Both the position numbers and the translations under genes were made by a program. Source: Streptomyces sp. (lineage in GTDB: Bacteria; Actinomycetota; Actinomycetes; Streptomycetales; Streptomycetaceae). From it: a stretch of 64,000 nt of DNA. Of the stretch, positions 51,978 through 61,006 are shown one piece after another. The notes below the pieces were generated by a model. It had not been told where the DNA came from, ran no database searches, and saw only the letters and a list, made by a program, of their open reading frames with translations. The DNA lies in the NCBI RefSeq assembly GCF_031181705.1, contig NZ_JAPSKN010000008.1, forward strand, positions 9,381 to 73,380. The letters run 5' to 3'. The first letter of the stretch is position 1, and every line of letters starts with the position of its first letter.

Positions 51978-52538
51978 GTGGACAAAGACGTCTTTGCGGG
52001 AAGCGGCATCACGACCGTGGCCGGTCGACTCGCCCTCGCCATCACCCTGTTGGCCTTCGGGCTGGGGAACACCGCCGTGATCGACGGGGTGTCAGCCTCT
52101 GACGTGGCGTCAGTCGCCCAGTACGTGGGCGGAGTCGCCCTCTTCGTCGCCGGACTGGTGGCCCTGCGCGAGGGTGACGTCGCCGGTGGTACGGCGTTCT
52201 CCGTACTCGGGGCACTGTGGTTCACCTGGGCCGTGACCGAGGTCGCCTCCGGTAACGAGGCGGGGCTGTTCCTGCTGTTGTTCGCCCTGGTGGCGCTGTC
52301 CCTCACACTGGCGGGCGGGGATCGGCTCGGCCGGGGCGTGTACGGGCTGTTCTTCGTGTCGCTGCTGCTCCTCGCGGTCGCCGCGTTCGCGGAGAACGAC
52401 GGGCTCGCGAAGGTCTCGGGCTGGTTCGCCGTCGCCGCGGGTGCGGTGGCCTGGTACGCCGCGACGGCGGCGTTGGCGCACTGGCCGACGGCGCTTCCGC
52501 GACGCGCTGCGGGCCGGGGTGTGACGGCCACCGGTTAG
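51978..52538 (+). CDS. GPR1/FUN34/YaaH (SatP-like) acetate transporter family membrane protein
   Basis: A 186-residue integral membrane protein from the GTG at 51978 (AAGGGAG six bases upstream). Six hydrophobic helices: ITLLAFGLGNTAVIDGV, VGGVALFVAGLVALREGD, TAFSVLGALWFTWAV, GLFLLLFALVALSLTLA, GLFFVSLLLLAVAAFAE and WFAVAAGAVAWYAATAAL. The order and length fit the AceTr/YaaH family; the canonical NPAPLGL signature is not seen, the corresponding place reading FGLGNTAV. Small-acid or ammonium transport is likely. Confidence 0.75.
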   Translation: MDKDVFAGSGITTVAGRLALAITLLAFGLGNTAVIDGVSASDVASVAQYVGGVALFVAGLVALREGDVAGGTAFSVLGALWFTWAVTEVASGNEAGLFLLLFALVALSLTLAGGDRLGRGVYGLFFVSLLLLAVAAFAENDGLAKVSGWFAVAAGAVAWYAATAALAHWPTALPRRAAGRGVTATG

Positions 52539-52580
52539 CCGCGCCGGCCGGGGAGTTGGGCGGCTCCCCGGCGATGAAAA

Positions 52581-52618
52581 CGGACCCCCGCGTACCCTGG
52601 CGGCGCGTGGGGGTCCGT
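52581..52618. terminator. Hairpin between the YaaH-like gene and glmS
   Basis: CGGACCCCCGCG pairs with CGCGTGGGGGTCCG with one bulged base, located between convergent stops. Confidence 0.6.
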
Positions 52619-52655
52619 CCTGTTGTCCGGCCTGTGCTGGTGCGGGAGGGGCCGA

Positions 52656-52676
52656 TCGCGCAGTTCCCCGCGCCCC
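52656..52676. repeat. Dispersed 21-bp intergenic repeat, copy A
   Basis: A 21-base sequence beginning TCGCGCAGTTCCCCGCG, just downstream of glmS. The same 21 bases occur at 59157-59177. I recall this as a very common motif near gene ends in Streptomyces; its function is unclear. Confidence 0.7.
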
Positions 52677-52694
52677 TTCAGGGGGGCAGGTCGG

Positions 52695-54512
52695 TTACTC
52701 CACCGTCACCGACTTGGCCAGGTTGCGGGGCTTGTCGATGTCCCTGCCCAGGGCCAACGCCGTGTGGTAGGCGAGGAGCTGGAGCGGGATGCCCATCAGG
52801 ATCGGGTCCAGCTCGTCCTCGTTCTTCGGGACGACGATCGTCTCGTCGGCCTTCTCCTGGTGCTGGTGGGCGACCGCGAGGATCTTGCCGCTGCGGGCCT
52901 TGATCTCCTCCATGGCGGCGCGGTTCTTCTCCAGCAGATCGTCGTCGGGGACGATGGCGACCGTGGGCAGGGCCGGCTCGATCAGGGCCAGGGGGCCGTG
53001 CTTGAGCTCGGAGGCCGGGTAGGCCTCGGCGTGGATGTACGAGACCTCCTTGAGCTTCAGGGAGGCTTCGCGGGCCACCGGGTAGCCCCGGACGCGGCCG
53101 ATGAAGAGCATCGAGCGGGCGTCGGCGAACTGCTGGGCCAGCTTCTTGACGTCCTCCTCCTGCTCCATGATCTCGGCGATCTGCGCGGGCAGCCTGCGCA
53201 GGCCCTCGATGATCCGCTTGCCGTCGCGGACCGACAGGTCGCGGGTGCGGCCCAGGTGCAGGGCGAGGAGGGCGAAGGCGACCGTGGTGTTGGTGAAGCA
53301 CTTGGTGGAGACGACGCAGACCTCGGGGCCGGCGTGCACGTAGATGCCGCCGTCGGCCTCGCGGGCGATCGCCGAGCCGACCACGTTCACCACGCCCAGG
53401 ACGCGGGCGCCCTTGCGCTTGAGCTCCTGCACGGCGGCCAGCACGTCATAGGTCTCGCCGGACTGGGAGACGGCGACGTAGAGGGTGTCGGGGTCGACGA
53501 CCGCGTTGCGGTAGCGGAACTCGGAGGCGGGCTCGGCGTCGGCGGGGATGCGGGCCAGCTCCTCGATCATCTGGGCGCCGATCATGCCCGCGTGGTACGA
53601 GGTGCCGCAGCCGAGGATCTTCACGCGGCGGATGCGCCGGGCCTCGCGGGCGTCCAGGTTGAGGCCGCCCAGGTGGACGGTGGAGAAGCGGTCGTCGATG
53701 CGGCCGCGCAGCACGCGGTCCACGGCGTCGGCCTGCTCGTGGATCTCCTTGTGCATGTAGGTGTCGTGGCCGCCCATGTCGTAGGAGGCGGCCTCCCACT
53801 CGACGGTGGTGGGCTCGGCGGTGGTGCGGGTGCCCTCGGTGGTGTAGGTGCGGAAGTCGTCGGCCTTGAGGGTGGCCATCTCGCCGTCGTCGAGGGTGAC
53901 GATCTGCCGCGTGTGGGCGACCAGCGCGGCGATGTCGGAGGCGACGAACATCTCCTTCTCGCCGATGCCGAGGACGACCGGGGAGCCGTTGCGGGCGACG
54001 ACGATGCGGTCGGGGAAGTCGGCGTGCATCACGGCGATGCCGTACGTGCCCTCGATGAGCCGGAGGGTCTCGCGGACCTTGTCCTCCAGCTTGGTCGCCT
54101 GTGAGCGGGCGATGAGGTGGACCAGGACCTCGGTGTCGGTCTCGGAGAGGAACTCGACGCCGTCCGCCTCCAGCTTGCGGCGCAGGTCGGAGGCGTTGTC
54201 GATGATGCCGTTGTGGACGACGGCGACCTTGCCCTCGGCGTCCAGGTGCGGGTGGGCGTTCACGTCGGACGGGGCGCCGTGGGTGGCCCAGCGGGTGTGG
54301 GCGATGCCGGTGGTGCCCTTGAAGCGGGCCGGGACCTTGGCCTCCAGGTCGCGGACGCGGCCCTTGGCCTTGACCATCTTCAGGCCGGACGTCTTCGGGG
54401 ACGTGACGACGATGCCCGCGGAGTCGTAGCCGCGGTACTCCAGGCGCTGCAGGCCCTCCAGGAGCAGGGGCGCGACGTCACGCTTCCCGATGTAACCGAC
54501 GATTCCGCACAT
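52695..54512 (-). CDS. glmS: Glutamine--fructose-6-phosphate aminotransferase
   Basis: A 605-residue two-domain enzyme. The N-terminal glutaminase has the catalytic Cys immediately after the initiator Met (MCGIVGYIGKRDVAPLLLEGL). Two SIS isomerase domains follow (ILGCGTSYHAGMIG, FIGRVRGYPVAREASLKLKE) and the protein ends RNLAKSVTVE, the usual GlmS C-terminus. It makes glucosamine-6-phosphate for peptidoglycan, competing with GlcNAc uptake controlled by DasR. A small conserved gene lies 12 bases upstream on the same strand. No glmS ribozyme is seen. Confidence 0.97.
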   Translation of the reverse strand: MCGIVGYIGKRDVAPLLLEGLQRLEYRGYDSAGIVVTSPKTSGLKMVKAKGRVRDLEAKVPARFKGTTGIAHTRWATHGAPSDVNAHPHLDAEGKVAVVHNGIIDNASDLRRKLEADGVEFLSETDTEVLVHLIARSQATKLEDKVRETLRLIEGTYGIAVMHADFPDRIVVARNGSPVVLGIGEKEMFVASDIAALVAHTRQIVTLDDGEMATLKADDFRTYTTEGTRTTAEPTTVEWEAASYDMGGHDTYMHKEIHEQADAVDRVLRGRIDDRFSTVHLGGLNLDAREARRIRRVKILGCGTSYHAGMIGAQMIEELARIPADAEPASEFRYRNAVVDPDTLYVAVSQSGETYDVLAAVQELKRKGARVLGVVNVVGSAIAREADGGIYVHAGPEVCVVSTKCFTNTTVAFALLALHLGRTRDLSVRDGKRIIEGLRRLPAQIAEIMEQEEDVKKLAQQFADARSMLFIGRVRGYPVAREASLKLKEVSYIHAEAYPASELKHGPLALIEPALPTVAIVPDDDLLEKNRAAMEEIKARSGKILAVAHQHQEKADETIVVPKNEDELDPILMGIPLQLLAYHTALALGRDIDKPRNLAKSVTVE

Positions 54513-54524
54513 GTATACGTATTC

Positions 54525-54782
54525 CTAGCCGTAGACGATGCGCCGCAGCTGCCGGAGCGAGAGCTCCGGCGGGGCCACCGCGCGGTATTTGAGGTCCGCC
54601 TCGATCCGCTCGAAGATCGCCGCGTTGACCAGGCCCTGGGCCTGGAGCTCGCGGTGGCGGCGACGGACGTACTCCTCGGTCGTCTCGTCGAAGTAGGCGA
54701 GCACGTCCTGGATCACGCGCAGCGCCTCGCCCCGGCTGAGGGCGGTGGACCGCGTCAGATGATCTACGAGTTCGTCGTGCAC
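54525..54782 (-). CDS. Small conserved helical protein upstream of glmS
   Basis: An 85-residue protein (GTG start with AGGATC upstream) beginning MHDELVDHLTRSTALSRGEALRVIQDVLAYFDETTEEYVRRRH. Helical and charged, without transmembrane or signal segments. It ends 12 bases before glmS and is surely co-transcribed. I recognise the gene as conserved beside glmS in related genomes but not its function; a regulatory or RNA-binding partner is possible. Confidence 0.8.
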   Translation of the reverse strand: MHDELVDHLTRSTALSRGEALRVIQDVLAYFDETTEEYVRRRHRELQAQGLVNAAIFERIEADLKYRAVAPPELSLRQLRRIVYG

Positions 54783-54953
54783 TCGCTAGATCCTGGGGTA
54801 CCGGCGACGCTTTCGCAAGAATTCTGCCCGGATTCGGGCAAGCGACTGTGGGGGTTCTTTGGGAGAACGTTGAACCGGTCATGAGGGCCTGTTCGTGAGG
54901 CGTCCACCGGACGTCCCGCACCCCGTTGCCCGAGGCGTCGATTTTTGGACGCC

Positions 54954-56534
54954 ATGGACACTCCTCGTATGGGCGTACCCGAGCGGCTCGCCGAGCGCAT
55001 GACCATGGCCGAGCAGCACGAGTACCTGCGCGCCCGGTTCTCCCGGCGCACGGTGATCGCAGGCGGCGCCGTGACGCTCGGCGCCGTCACGGGTGGCGCG
55101 TTCGTGCCCGGCGCCACCGCCCGGGCCGCCGTGCCGACCGCCCGCACCGCACCCGCCACCGAGGCCGTCGACGGAGCGCTCGTCGCCCCCTTCGGCCGCC
55201 ACCTCGCCTACGGCACCGACCCGCGCACGGAGATGACCGTCTCCTGGCAGGTCCCGGTCGCAGTGAGGAAGCCGTTCATCCGGATCGGCACCCACCCCAC
55301 GGACCTCTCCCGCAGGATCGACGCCGAGGTCCGCACCCTCTTCACCCCCGCCGGCGTCGGCGTCGGCGGGAACCACACCCAGTACTACGTCCACGCGAAG
55401 CTGACCCACCTGCGCCCGGGCCGGACCTACTACTACGGCGTCGGCCACCAGGGCTTCGACCCGGCCGAGCCGCACCTGCTGGGCACCCTCGGCACCTTCA
55501 CCACCGCTCCCGCCCACAAGAAGCCGTTCACCTTCACGGCCTTCGGCGACGAGGGTGTCAGCTACCACGCGCTGGCCAACAACAGCCTGCTGCTCGGCCA
55601 GAACCCGGCCTTCCACCTGCACGCCGGCGACATCGCCTACGGCGACCCGGCCGGGCAGGGCAGGGCCGACGACACCGGCTTCGACGCGCGGGTGTGGGAC
55701 CAGTTCCTCGCCCAGACCGAGTCCGTCGCCAAGTCGGTGCCGTGGATGCCCGCCTACGGCAACCACGACATGGAGGCCTGGTACTCGCCGGGCGGCTACG
55801 GGGGAGAGCAGGCCCGTTGGACCCTCCCGGACAACGGACCCGACAAGAGGAACCTGCCGGGCGTCTACTCCTTCACCTACGGCAACACGGCCGTCATCTC
55901 GCTCGACGCCAACGACGTCTCCTTCGAGATCCCCGCCAACCTGGGCGTCTCCGGCGGCACCCAGACCAGGTGGCTGGAGGCGCAGCTGAGGAAGTACCGG
56001 GCCGCGCACGACATCGACTTCGTCGTCGTCTTCTTCCACCACTGCGCCTACTGCACCTCCACCTCGCACGCCTCCGAGGGCGGGGTGCGGCAGGAGTGGG
56101 TGCCGCTGTTCGAGAAGTACACGGTGGACCTGGTCGTCAACGGTCACAACCACCAGTACGAGCGCACCGACGTGATCAAGGGCGGCGAGGTCGCCAGGAA
56201 GCTCCCGATCGGCGGCACGGCCTATCCCGAGACCGACGGCGTGGTCTACGTGACCGCCGGTGCGGCCGGCCGCAGCCTCTACGCGTTCAGCGCTCCGCTG
56301 TCCTACGAGGGCAACGAGCACGAGGTCGACTCCGTGGCCTCGTTCGTCAACGTCGAGGGCGGCAGGCGGAACGAAACCGTGGCCTGGTCCCGGGTGCGCT
56401 ACCTCGACTACTCCTTCCTGCGCGTGGACGTCACCCCCGCCCCGAAGGGACGCCTCGCCACCCTGACGGTGCGCGGCATCGCCGAGAGCGGGGAGCAGGT
56501 GGACCACTTCACGGTGGCCCGCCGGGCGAAGTAG
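54954..56534 (+). CDS. TAT-exported purple acid phosphatase-like metallophosphoesterase
   Basis: A 526-residue secreted phosphatase. The ATG at 54954 is used (TTG at 54945 in frame upstream). The leader has the twin-arginine motif SRRTVIAGG. An N-terminal fibronectin-like domain (TEMTVSWQVP..., about 80-180) precedes the catalytic domain with metal motifs FGDEG, HAGDIAYGD, YGNHDMEAW, FFHHC and VNGHNHQYE, the five purple acid phosphatase motifs in order. A dinuclear metal centre releases phosphate from organic esters; in Streptomyces such genes are often phosphate-controlled, but I saw no clear PHO box. Confidence 0.93.
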   Translation: MDTPRMGVPERLAERMTMAEQHEYLRARFSRRTVIAGGAVTLGAVTGGAFVPGATARAAVPTARTAPATEAVDGALVAPFGRHLAYGTDPRTEMTVSWQVPVAVRKPFIRIGTHPTDLSRRIDAEVRTLFTPAGVGVGGNHTQYYVHAKLTHLRPGRTYYYGVGHQGFDPAEPHLLGTLGTFTTAPAHKKPFTFTAFGDEGVSYHALANNSLLLGQNPAFHLHAGDIAYGDPAGQGRADDTGFDARVWDQFLAQTESVAKSVPWMPAYGNHDMEAWYSPGGYGGEQARWTLPDNGPDKRNLPGVYSFTYGNTAVISLDANDVSFEIPANLGVSGGTQTRWLEAQLRKYRAAHDIDFVVVFFHHCAYCTSTSHASEGGVRQEWVPLFEKYTVDLVVNGHNHQYERTDVIKGGEVARKLPIGGTAYPETDGVVYVTAGAAGRSLYAFSAPLSYEGNEHEVDSVASFVNVEGGRRNETVAWSRVRYLDYSFLRVDVTPAPKGRLATLTVRGIAESGEQVDHFTVARRAK

Positions 56535-56560
56535 CACCCGCCCGGTTCCCTCGCGGGGAG

Positions 56561-57445
56561 CTACATCCGCTTGAGGACCGCCTGCTTGGCCAGCGCGAAC
56601 TCGTCGTCCGTGAGCACACCCGTGCGGTGCAGCTCACCGAGCTCGCGCAGCCGGCGCAGCAGGGCGTCGTGGTCGTCCTCGGCGGCAGGGGCCGGGGCAG
56701 AGGACGGTTCCGGTCGCGCGTCCGCCACGCCGTCGGCGGCGGCCCGGGCCGGGTGCGGAAGCCTGGCCTGGACCGCCGCGGCGACCAGCGCCATCAGCGG
56801 GTCCTTCCTGAAACCCCACAGCTCCACGGCGTTGGGGTCGTACTTGGGTGGAGTCCTGGCCGGCGCGTTGCGCACGGCGAAGCGGAGGCAGCCGTTCTCC
56901 AGGCCCACCGCCGGGTGCCACTCCACGCCCGTGATGTCGGTGAGCGCGAGGGTGCGCACACCGGCGGCGGCCTTGGCGTCCTCCGTCTTCCAGTTCCACT
57001 CCAGGCGTATGCGCTCGCCGTCGAAGCTCGCGGTGCCGTCCCCGGCGGAGACCGACAGAGGCACGGCCGGGCCCGGCAGCAGGTACTCGGTCACCGGGCC
57101 GGACGGCACCTGGTCCAGCAGGAGCGCGTTGCGGACCTCGTCCGTGAAGTACTCGGCGACCCCGTAGCGGTCGGACTCGACGATCAGCTGGTACGGGTCG
57201 TGGGGCTCGGTGAGCCGCCCGCCGGTCGCGTGCAGCAGCGGGTCGGCGCCGTCGCGCAGGCGCAGCCGCAGCCGGCCGCTCTTCTTCCCCTGCTCCAGCG
57301 AGATGCCCGCCAACGCACCCAGCGGGACAATGAGTTCACCCAGTTCCCTGCGCAGCAGACTGACGTTCTTGTCCCGCCCGGGGGTCAGCCGCAGGGCGTC
57401 GCCGTCGAAGATCCACGAGCCGTCCTTCTGGATGATTTCCGCCAT
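56561..57445 (-). CDS. DUF4429 / SHOCT domain protein
   Basis: A 294-residue cytosolic protein. The ATG at 57445 starts MAEIIQKDGSWIFDGDALRL; ATG at 57466 is an alternative. Two DUF4429-type beta domains (about 1-120 and 120-215) are followed by a Pro/Ala linker and a SHOCT domain (LLRRLRELGELHRTGVLTDDEFALAKQAVLKRM) typical of oligomerisation. Function unknown. It diverges from the hexosaminidase gene, and the DasR-like site sits between them. Confidence 0.85.
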   Translation of the reverse strand: MAEIIQKDGSWIFDGDALRLTPGRDKNVSLLRRELGELIVPLGALAGISLEQGKKSGRLRLRLRDGADPLLHATGGRLTEPHDPYQLIVESDRYGVAEYFTDEVRNALLLDQVPSGPVTEYLLPGPAVPLSVSAGDGTASFDGERIRLEWNWKTEDAKAAAGVRTLALTDITGVEWHPAVGLENGCLRFAVRNAPARTPPKYDPNAVELWGFRKDPLMALVAAAVQARLPHPARAAADGVADARPEPSSAPAPAAEDDHDALLRRLRELGELHRTGVLTDDEFALAKQAVLKRM

Positions 57446-57476
57446 GGGGTGGATTGTTTCACCCATGTCCCGGGAT

Positions 57477-57492
57477 AGTGGTCCAGACCTCT
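57477..57492. promoter_or_regulatory. Putative DasR-responsive element upstream of the GH20 gene
   Basis: AGTGGTCCAGACCTCT carries the GGTCYAGACC core, about 35 bases upstream of the hexosaminidase start. It matches the variant at 13046 in the same core. Confidence 0.75.
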
Positions 57493-57525
57493 TGGAGCTC
57501 AACGGCTCACGAAAGGGACGGTTTT

Positions 57526-59130
57526 GTGAGAGACGGTCTTGTCAGACAGCGCCACAGAACACTTCGCCTTCTCGGCTCCCTGCTGCTCGTCGCGGTGGGC
57601 GTCGGCGTCACCCAGGCCACCCCGGCCCGGGCGGCGGACCCCACCCCGCTCGACCGGGTCGTCCCCGCGCCGGCCTCGGCCGATCCCGGCGGCGCCCCGT
57701 ACCGGATCACCCGCGGAACGCACATCCGCGTCGACGGCTCGCGGGAGGCGCGGGGTGTCGCCGAGTACCTCGCGGACCTGCTGCGGCCCTCGACCGGCTA
57801 CCGCCTGCCGGTCACCACGCACGGCCGGGGCGGCATCCAGCTCCGGCTCGCACACGGCGACTTCGGCCCCGAGGGCTACCGCCTGAACAGCGACGCCCGG
57901 TCCCTCACGATCAGCGCCAGGACCCCCGCGGGTCTCTTCCACGGCGTGCAGACCCTGCGCCAGCTGCTGCCCGCGGCCGTCGAGAAGGACACCGTGCAGC
58001 CCGGGCCCTGGCTGGTCGCCGGCGGCACGATCGAGGACAGCCCGCGCTACGGCTGGCGCGGTGCCATGCTCGACGTCTCCCGGCACTTCTTCACCGTCGG
58101 CCAGGTCAAGCGGTACATCGACCAGCTCGCCCTGTACAAGATCAACAAGCTGCATCTGCACCTCAGCGACGACCAGGGCTGGCGCATCGCCGTCGACTCC
58201 TGGCCGCGCCTGGCAACGTACGGCGGCTCCACCGAGGTCGGCGGCGGCCCCGGCGGCTACTACACCAAGGCGCAGTACAAGGAGATCGTGCGCTACGCCG
58301 CCTCCCGCTACCTGGAGGTCGTCCCCGAGATCGACATGCCCGGCCACACCAACGCGGCCCTCGCCTCCTACGCCGAGCTGAACTGCGACGGCGTGGCCCC
58401 GCCGCTGTACACCGGCACCGAGGTCGGCTTCAGCTCGCTGTGCGTCGGCAAGGAGATCACGTACGACTTCGTCGACGACGTGATCCGGGAGCTGGCCGCG
58501 CTCACCCCGGGCAGGTACCTGCACATCGGGGGCGACGAGGCGCACTCCACCAGCCACGAGGACTACGTGAAGTTCATGGACCGGGTGCAGCCGGTCGTCG
58601 CGAAGTACGGCAAGACGGTGGTCGGCTGGCACCAGCTGACCGGGGCCGCCCCGGCCAGGGGCGCCCTCGCGCAGTACTGGGGCCTTGACCGGACGAGCCC
58701 GGAGGAGAAGGCGCAGGTCGTGAAGGCCGCGCAGAGCGGGACGGGGCTGATCCTGTCCCCGGCGGACCGGGTGTACCTCGACATGAAGTACACGAAGGAC
58801 ACGCCGCTGGGGCTGTCCTGGGCGGGGTACGTCGAGGTGCGGCGGTCCTACGACTGGGACCCGGGGGCGTATCTGCCCGGGGTGCCGGCCGGTGCCGTGC
58901 GGGGGGTGGAGGCGCCGATGTGGTCGGAGACCCTGGAGGACTCCGGGCAGATCGAGTACATGGCGTTCCCGCGGCTGCCCGGCGTGGCCGAGCTGGGGTG
59001 GTCGCCGGCGGCCTCGCACGACTGGGAGCGGTACAGGGTGCGGCTTGCCGCGCAGGCCGAGCGGTGGGACGCCCTGGGGATGCGGTGGTATCGGTCGCCG
59101 CAGGTGCCGTGGGGGACCGCCGGGCAGTGA
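57526..59130 (+). CDS. GH20 beta-N-acetylhexosaminidase, secreted
   Basis: A 534-residue enzyme; GTG start with GAAAGGGACG upstream. Signal peptide at residues 1-36 (LLGSLLLVAVGVGV, cleavage near ARA-AD). The N-terminal GH20b domain is followed by the catalytic barrel with HIGGDEAHSTS (Asp337-Glu338), RYGWRGAMLDVSRHFF and LHLHLSDDQGWR. It splits GlcNAc from chito-oligosaccharides by substrate-assisted catalysis. The DasR-like site upstream fits a role supplying GlcNAc with the LPMO at 13109. Confidence 0.94.
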   Translation: MRDGLVRQRHRTLRLLGSLLLVAVGVGVTQATPARAADPTPLDRVVPAPASADPGGAPYRITRGTHIRVDGSREARGVAEYLADLLRPSTGYRLPVTTHGRGGIQLRLAHGDFGPEGYRLNSDARSLTISARTPAGLFHGVQTLRQLLPAAVEKDTVQPGPWLVAGGTIEDSPRYGWRGAMLDVSRHFFTVGQVKRYIDQLALYKINKLHLHLSDDQGWRIAVDSWPRLATYGGSTEVGGGPGGYYTKAQYKEIVRYAASRYLEVVPEIDMPGHTNAALASYAELNCDGVAPPLYTGTEVGFSSLCVGKEITYDFVDDVIRELAALTPGRYLHIGGDEAHSTSHEDYVKFMDRVQPVVAKYGKTVVGWHQLTGAAPARGALAQYWGLDRTSPEEKAQVVKAAQSGTGLILSPADRVYLDMKYTKDTPLGLSWAGYVEVRRSYDWDPGAYLPGVPAGAVRGVEAPMWSETLEDSGQIEYMAFPRLPGVAELGWSPAASHDWERYRVRLAAQAERWDALGMRWYRSPQVPWGTAGQ

Positions 59131-59156
59131 TGCGGCCGCGGGTGCGTGAGGGCTGG

Positions 59157-59177
59157 TCGCGCAGTTCCCCGCGCCCC
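59157..59177. repeat. Dispersed 21-bp intergenic repeat, copy B
   Basis: Identical to the element at 52656-52676, again right after a gene end (here the hexosaminidase stop, 26 bases away). Confidence 0.7.
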
Positions 59178-59187
59178 CGAAGGTAGG

Positions 59188-59222
59188 ACGGGCCCCCGGT
59201 GGACCGTACACCGGGGGCCCGT
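59188..59222. terminator. Bidirectional terminator between GH20 and the des operon
   Basis: A 14-bp perfect stem (ACGGGCCCCCGGTG with its complement) and a 7-base loop, between convergent stops. Confidence 0.85.
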
Positions 59223-59233
59223 CTGCTTCCGGG

Positions 59234-61006
59234 TCAGAAGTCCGCGATGGGATTCTTCAGGGTGCCCACCAGCTGCAGGGCGCCGGACGGGTCCGCGAGG
59301 TCCACCATCTGCTGGTTGTTGCGCAGCTGCAGGCGGTTCAGGCAGGACAGGGCGAACTCGGGGGCGAACATGTCGTACTGCTCGAACTTGTCGGCCAGTT
59401 CGGGCGCCGACTCCTGGTAGGCGCGGGTGACCTCCGCGACCGTGCGCCAGAAGTCGTCCTCCTGGAGGATCCCCTCGGTGGCGAGGTTCGCCGCGAGGAA
59501 GCGGAAGAAGCAGTCGAAGACGTCCGTGAAGATCGACAGGAGTTTCTTGTCCTCCGGGACCTCCACGCGCAGCCGCTCGACCGTCGGCGGCAGCACCGCG
59601 TCCGGGTCCATGACCGCGATCTCCTCGGCGATGTCCTTGTAGATCGCCCGCTGCACCACCCCGTCCTTCAGCACGAGGATGACGTTCTCGCCGTGCGGCA
59701 TGAAGACCAGGTCGTAGGCGTAGAAGCTGTGCAGCAGCGGGGTGAAGTACGCCTGGAGGTAGCGGCGCAGCCACTCGGTGGGGGCGAGGCCCGACCGCTC
59801 GATCAGCGCGCCCGCGACGGAGGACCCCTGGTGGTCGACGTGGACCAGCGAGGCCATGGTGGCCAGTTGCTCGCCCTCCTGGAGGGACGGCACCGGGCTC
59901 TCCCGCCACAGCGCGGCGAGCATCTTGCGGTACGGCGAGTAGCGGTCCGTCGCCTGCTCGTACTCCAGGTGCCGGTAGCCGACCGCCGCCCGCTCCCGGA
60001 TGATCGACAGGCCCGTGGACTTCAGCACCGGGTCGCCCTCGATGAGCTGGGCCAGCCAGTCGTTGATCGCCGGGGTGGCCTCCATGTAGGCCGCCGACAG
60101 ACCGCGCATGAAGCCCATGTTGATGACGGACAGGGCCGTCTTCACGTAGTGCTTCTCGGGGCTGGTCCGGTTGAAGAAGGTCCGGATGGACTGCTGGGCC
60201 AGGTACTCGTCGTCGCCCTCGCCCAGGCACACCAGGTGCCCGCGGGCGACCTCGGCGGCGAAGGTGACGGAGAGCTTGTTCCACCACTGCCAGGGGTGGA
60301 CCGGGATGAGCAGGTAGTCGGCCGGATCCAGGTCCCGCTCGCGCAGGACGCCGTGGAACCGTTCGACCGTCTGCGCGCCCAGCTCCTGCCGCACGAAGGA
60401 CTCGTACTCGATGCCGACGCCGGCCGTGAACGCGGCCCGCGAGCGGTGGGCCGCCAGCCAGACGAGCCGGACGGGGCTCGCCGTCTCCGGGGCGTACGAC
60501 AGGTACTCGTGGATGCCGAAGCCGAGCCGTCCGTTGTTGGCGACGAAGCAGGGGTGGCCCTCGGTCATCGAGGTCTCGATGGTCTGGAAGTCGGCGCGGG
60601 CCAGCTCGGCCGCGGTGGTCTGCGGCTTGGTGAGCTTGTAGCAGGTGCCGGAGAGGGTGGAGGAGATCTCCTCCAGGTAGACCGGCAGGATGCTGTCGCT
60701 CAGGCCGAGGGAACTCCGCAGCTCGATGAAGAAGTCCAGGGCGGCGAGCGGGAGTTCGGTGCCGTCCCGGTGGCGGGTGATCGACTCGGCGTCGACCTGC
60801 CAGTGGTCCAGGGCGCGGACCGTCGCGGCGAAGGTGTACCGGGTCTGGCCGTCGTCGCTGCGGACGACGTAGGTGCCCTCGGCGGTGGCCTCCGGTGCGA
60901 TGAGGCGCTCGTGCGCGAACTCGGCGAGCGCCTTGCGGATCAGGAGGCGGTTGGCCCGCGCCCAGCGGTGGGGGGACAGATGCGCTACGGCGTCGGACAG
61001 GGTCAT
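59234..61006 (-). CDS. desD: Desferrioxamine NIS synthetase
   Basis: A 590-residue IucA/IucC-family, NRPS-independent siderophore synthetase that condenses N-hydroxy-N-succinyl/acetyl-cadaverine units to desferrioxamine. Family features are EGHPCFVANNGRLGFG (ATP site), LIPVHPWQWWNKL and VFMPHGENVILVLKDG. The N-terminus [19 protein letters not shown] and overall length are those of DesD. Its ATG overlaps the desC stop by four bases. Last gene of desABCD. Confidence 0.97.
   Translation of the reverse strand: MTLSDAVAHLSPHRWARANRLLIRKALAEFAHERLIAPEATAEGTYVVRSDDGQTRYTFAATVRALDHWQVDAESITRHRDGTELPLAALDFFIELRSSLGLSDSILPVYLEEISSTLSGTCYKLTKPQTTAAELARADFQTIETSMTEGHPCFVANNGRLGFGIHEYLSYAPETASPVRLVWLAAHRSRAAFTAGVGIEYESFVRQELGAQTVERFHGVLRERDLDPADYLLIPVHPWQWWNKLSVTFAAEVARGHLVCLGEGDDEYLAQQSIRTFFNRTSPEKHYVKTALSVINMGFMRGLSAAYMEATPAINDWLAQLIEGDPVLKSTGLSIIRERAAVGYRHLEYEQATDRYSPYRKMLAALWRESPVPSLQEGEQLATMASLVHVDHQGSSVAGALIERSGLAPTEWLRRYLQAYFTPLLHSFYAYDLVFMPHGENVILVLKDGVVQRAIYKDIAEEIAVMDPDAVLPPTVERLRVEVPEDKKLLSIFTDVFDCFFRFLAANLATEGILQEDDFWRTVAEVTRAYQESAPELADKFEQYDMFAPEFALSCLNRLQLRNNQQMVDLADPSGALQLVGTLKNPIADF

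Noticed and set aside
52695-54782. glmS ribozyme upstream of glmS
   Set aside because: The upstream region is occupied by the 85-aa gene with only 12 bases between; no ribozyme core seen.
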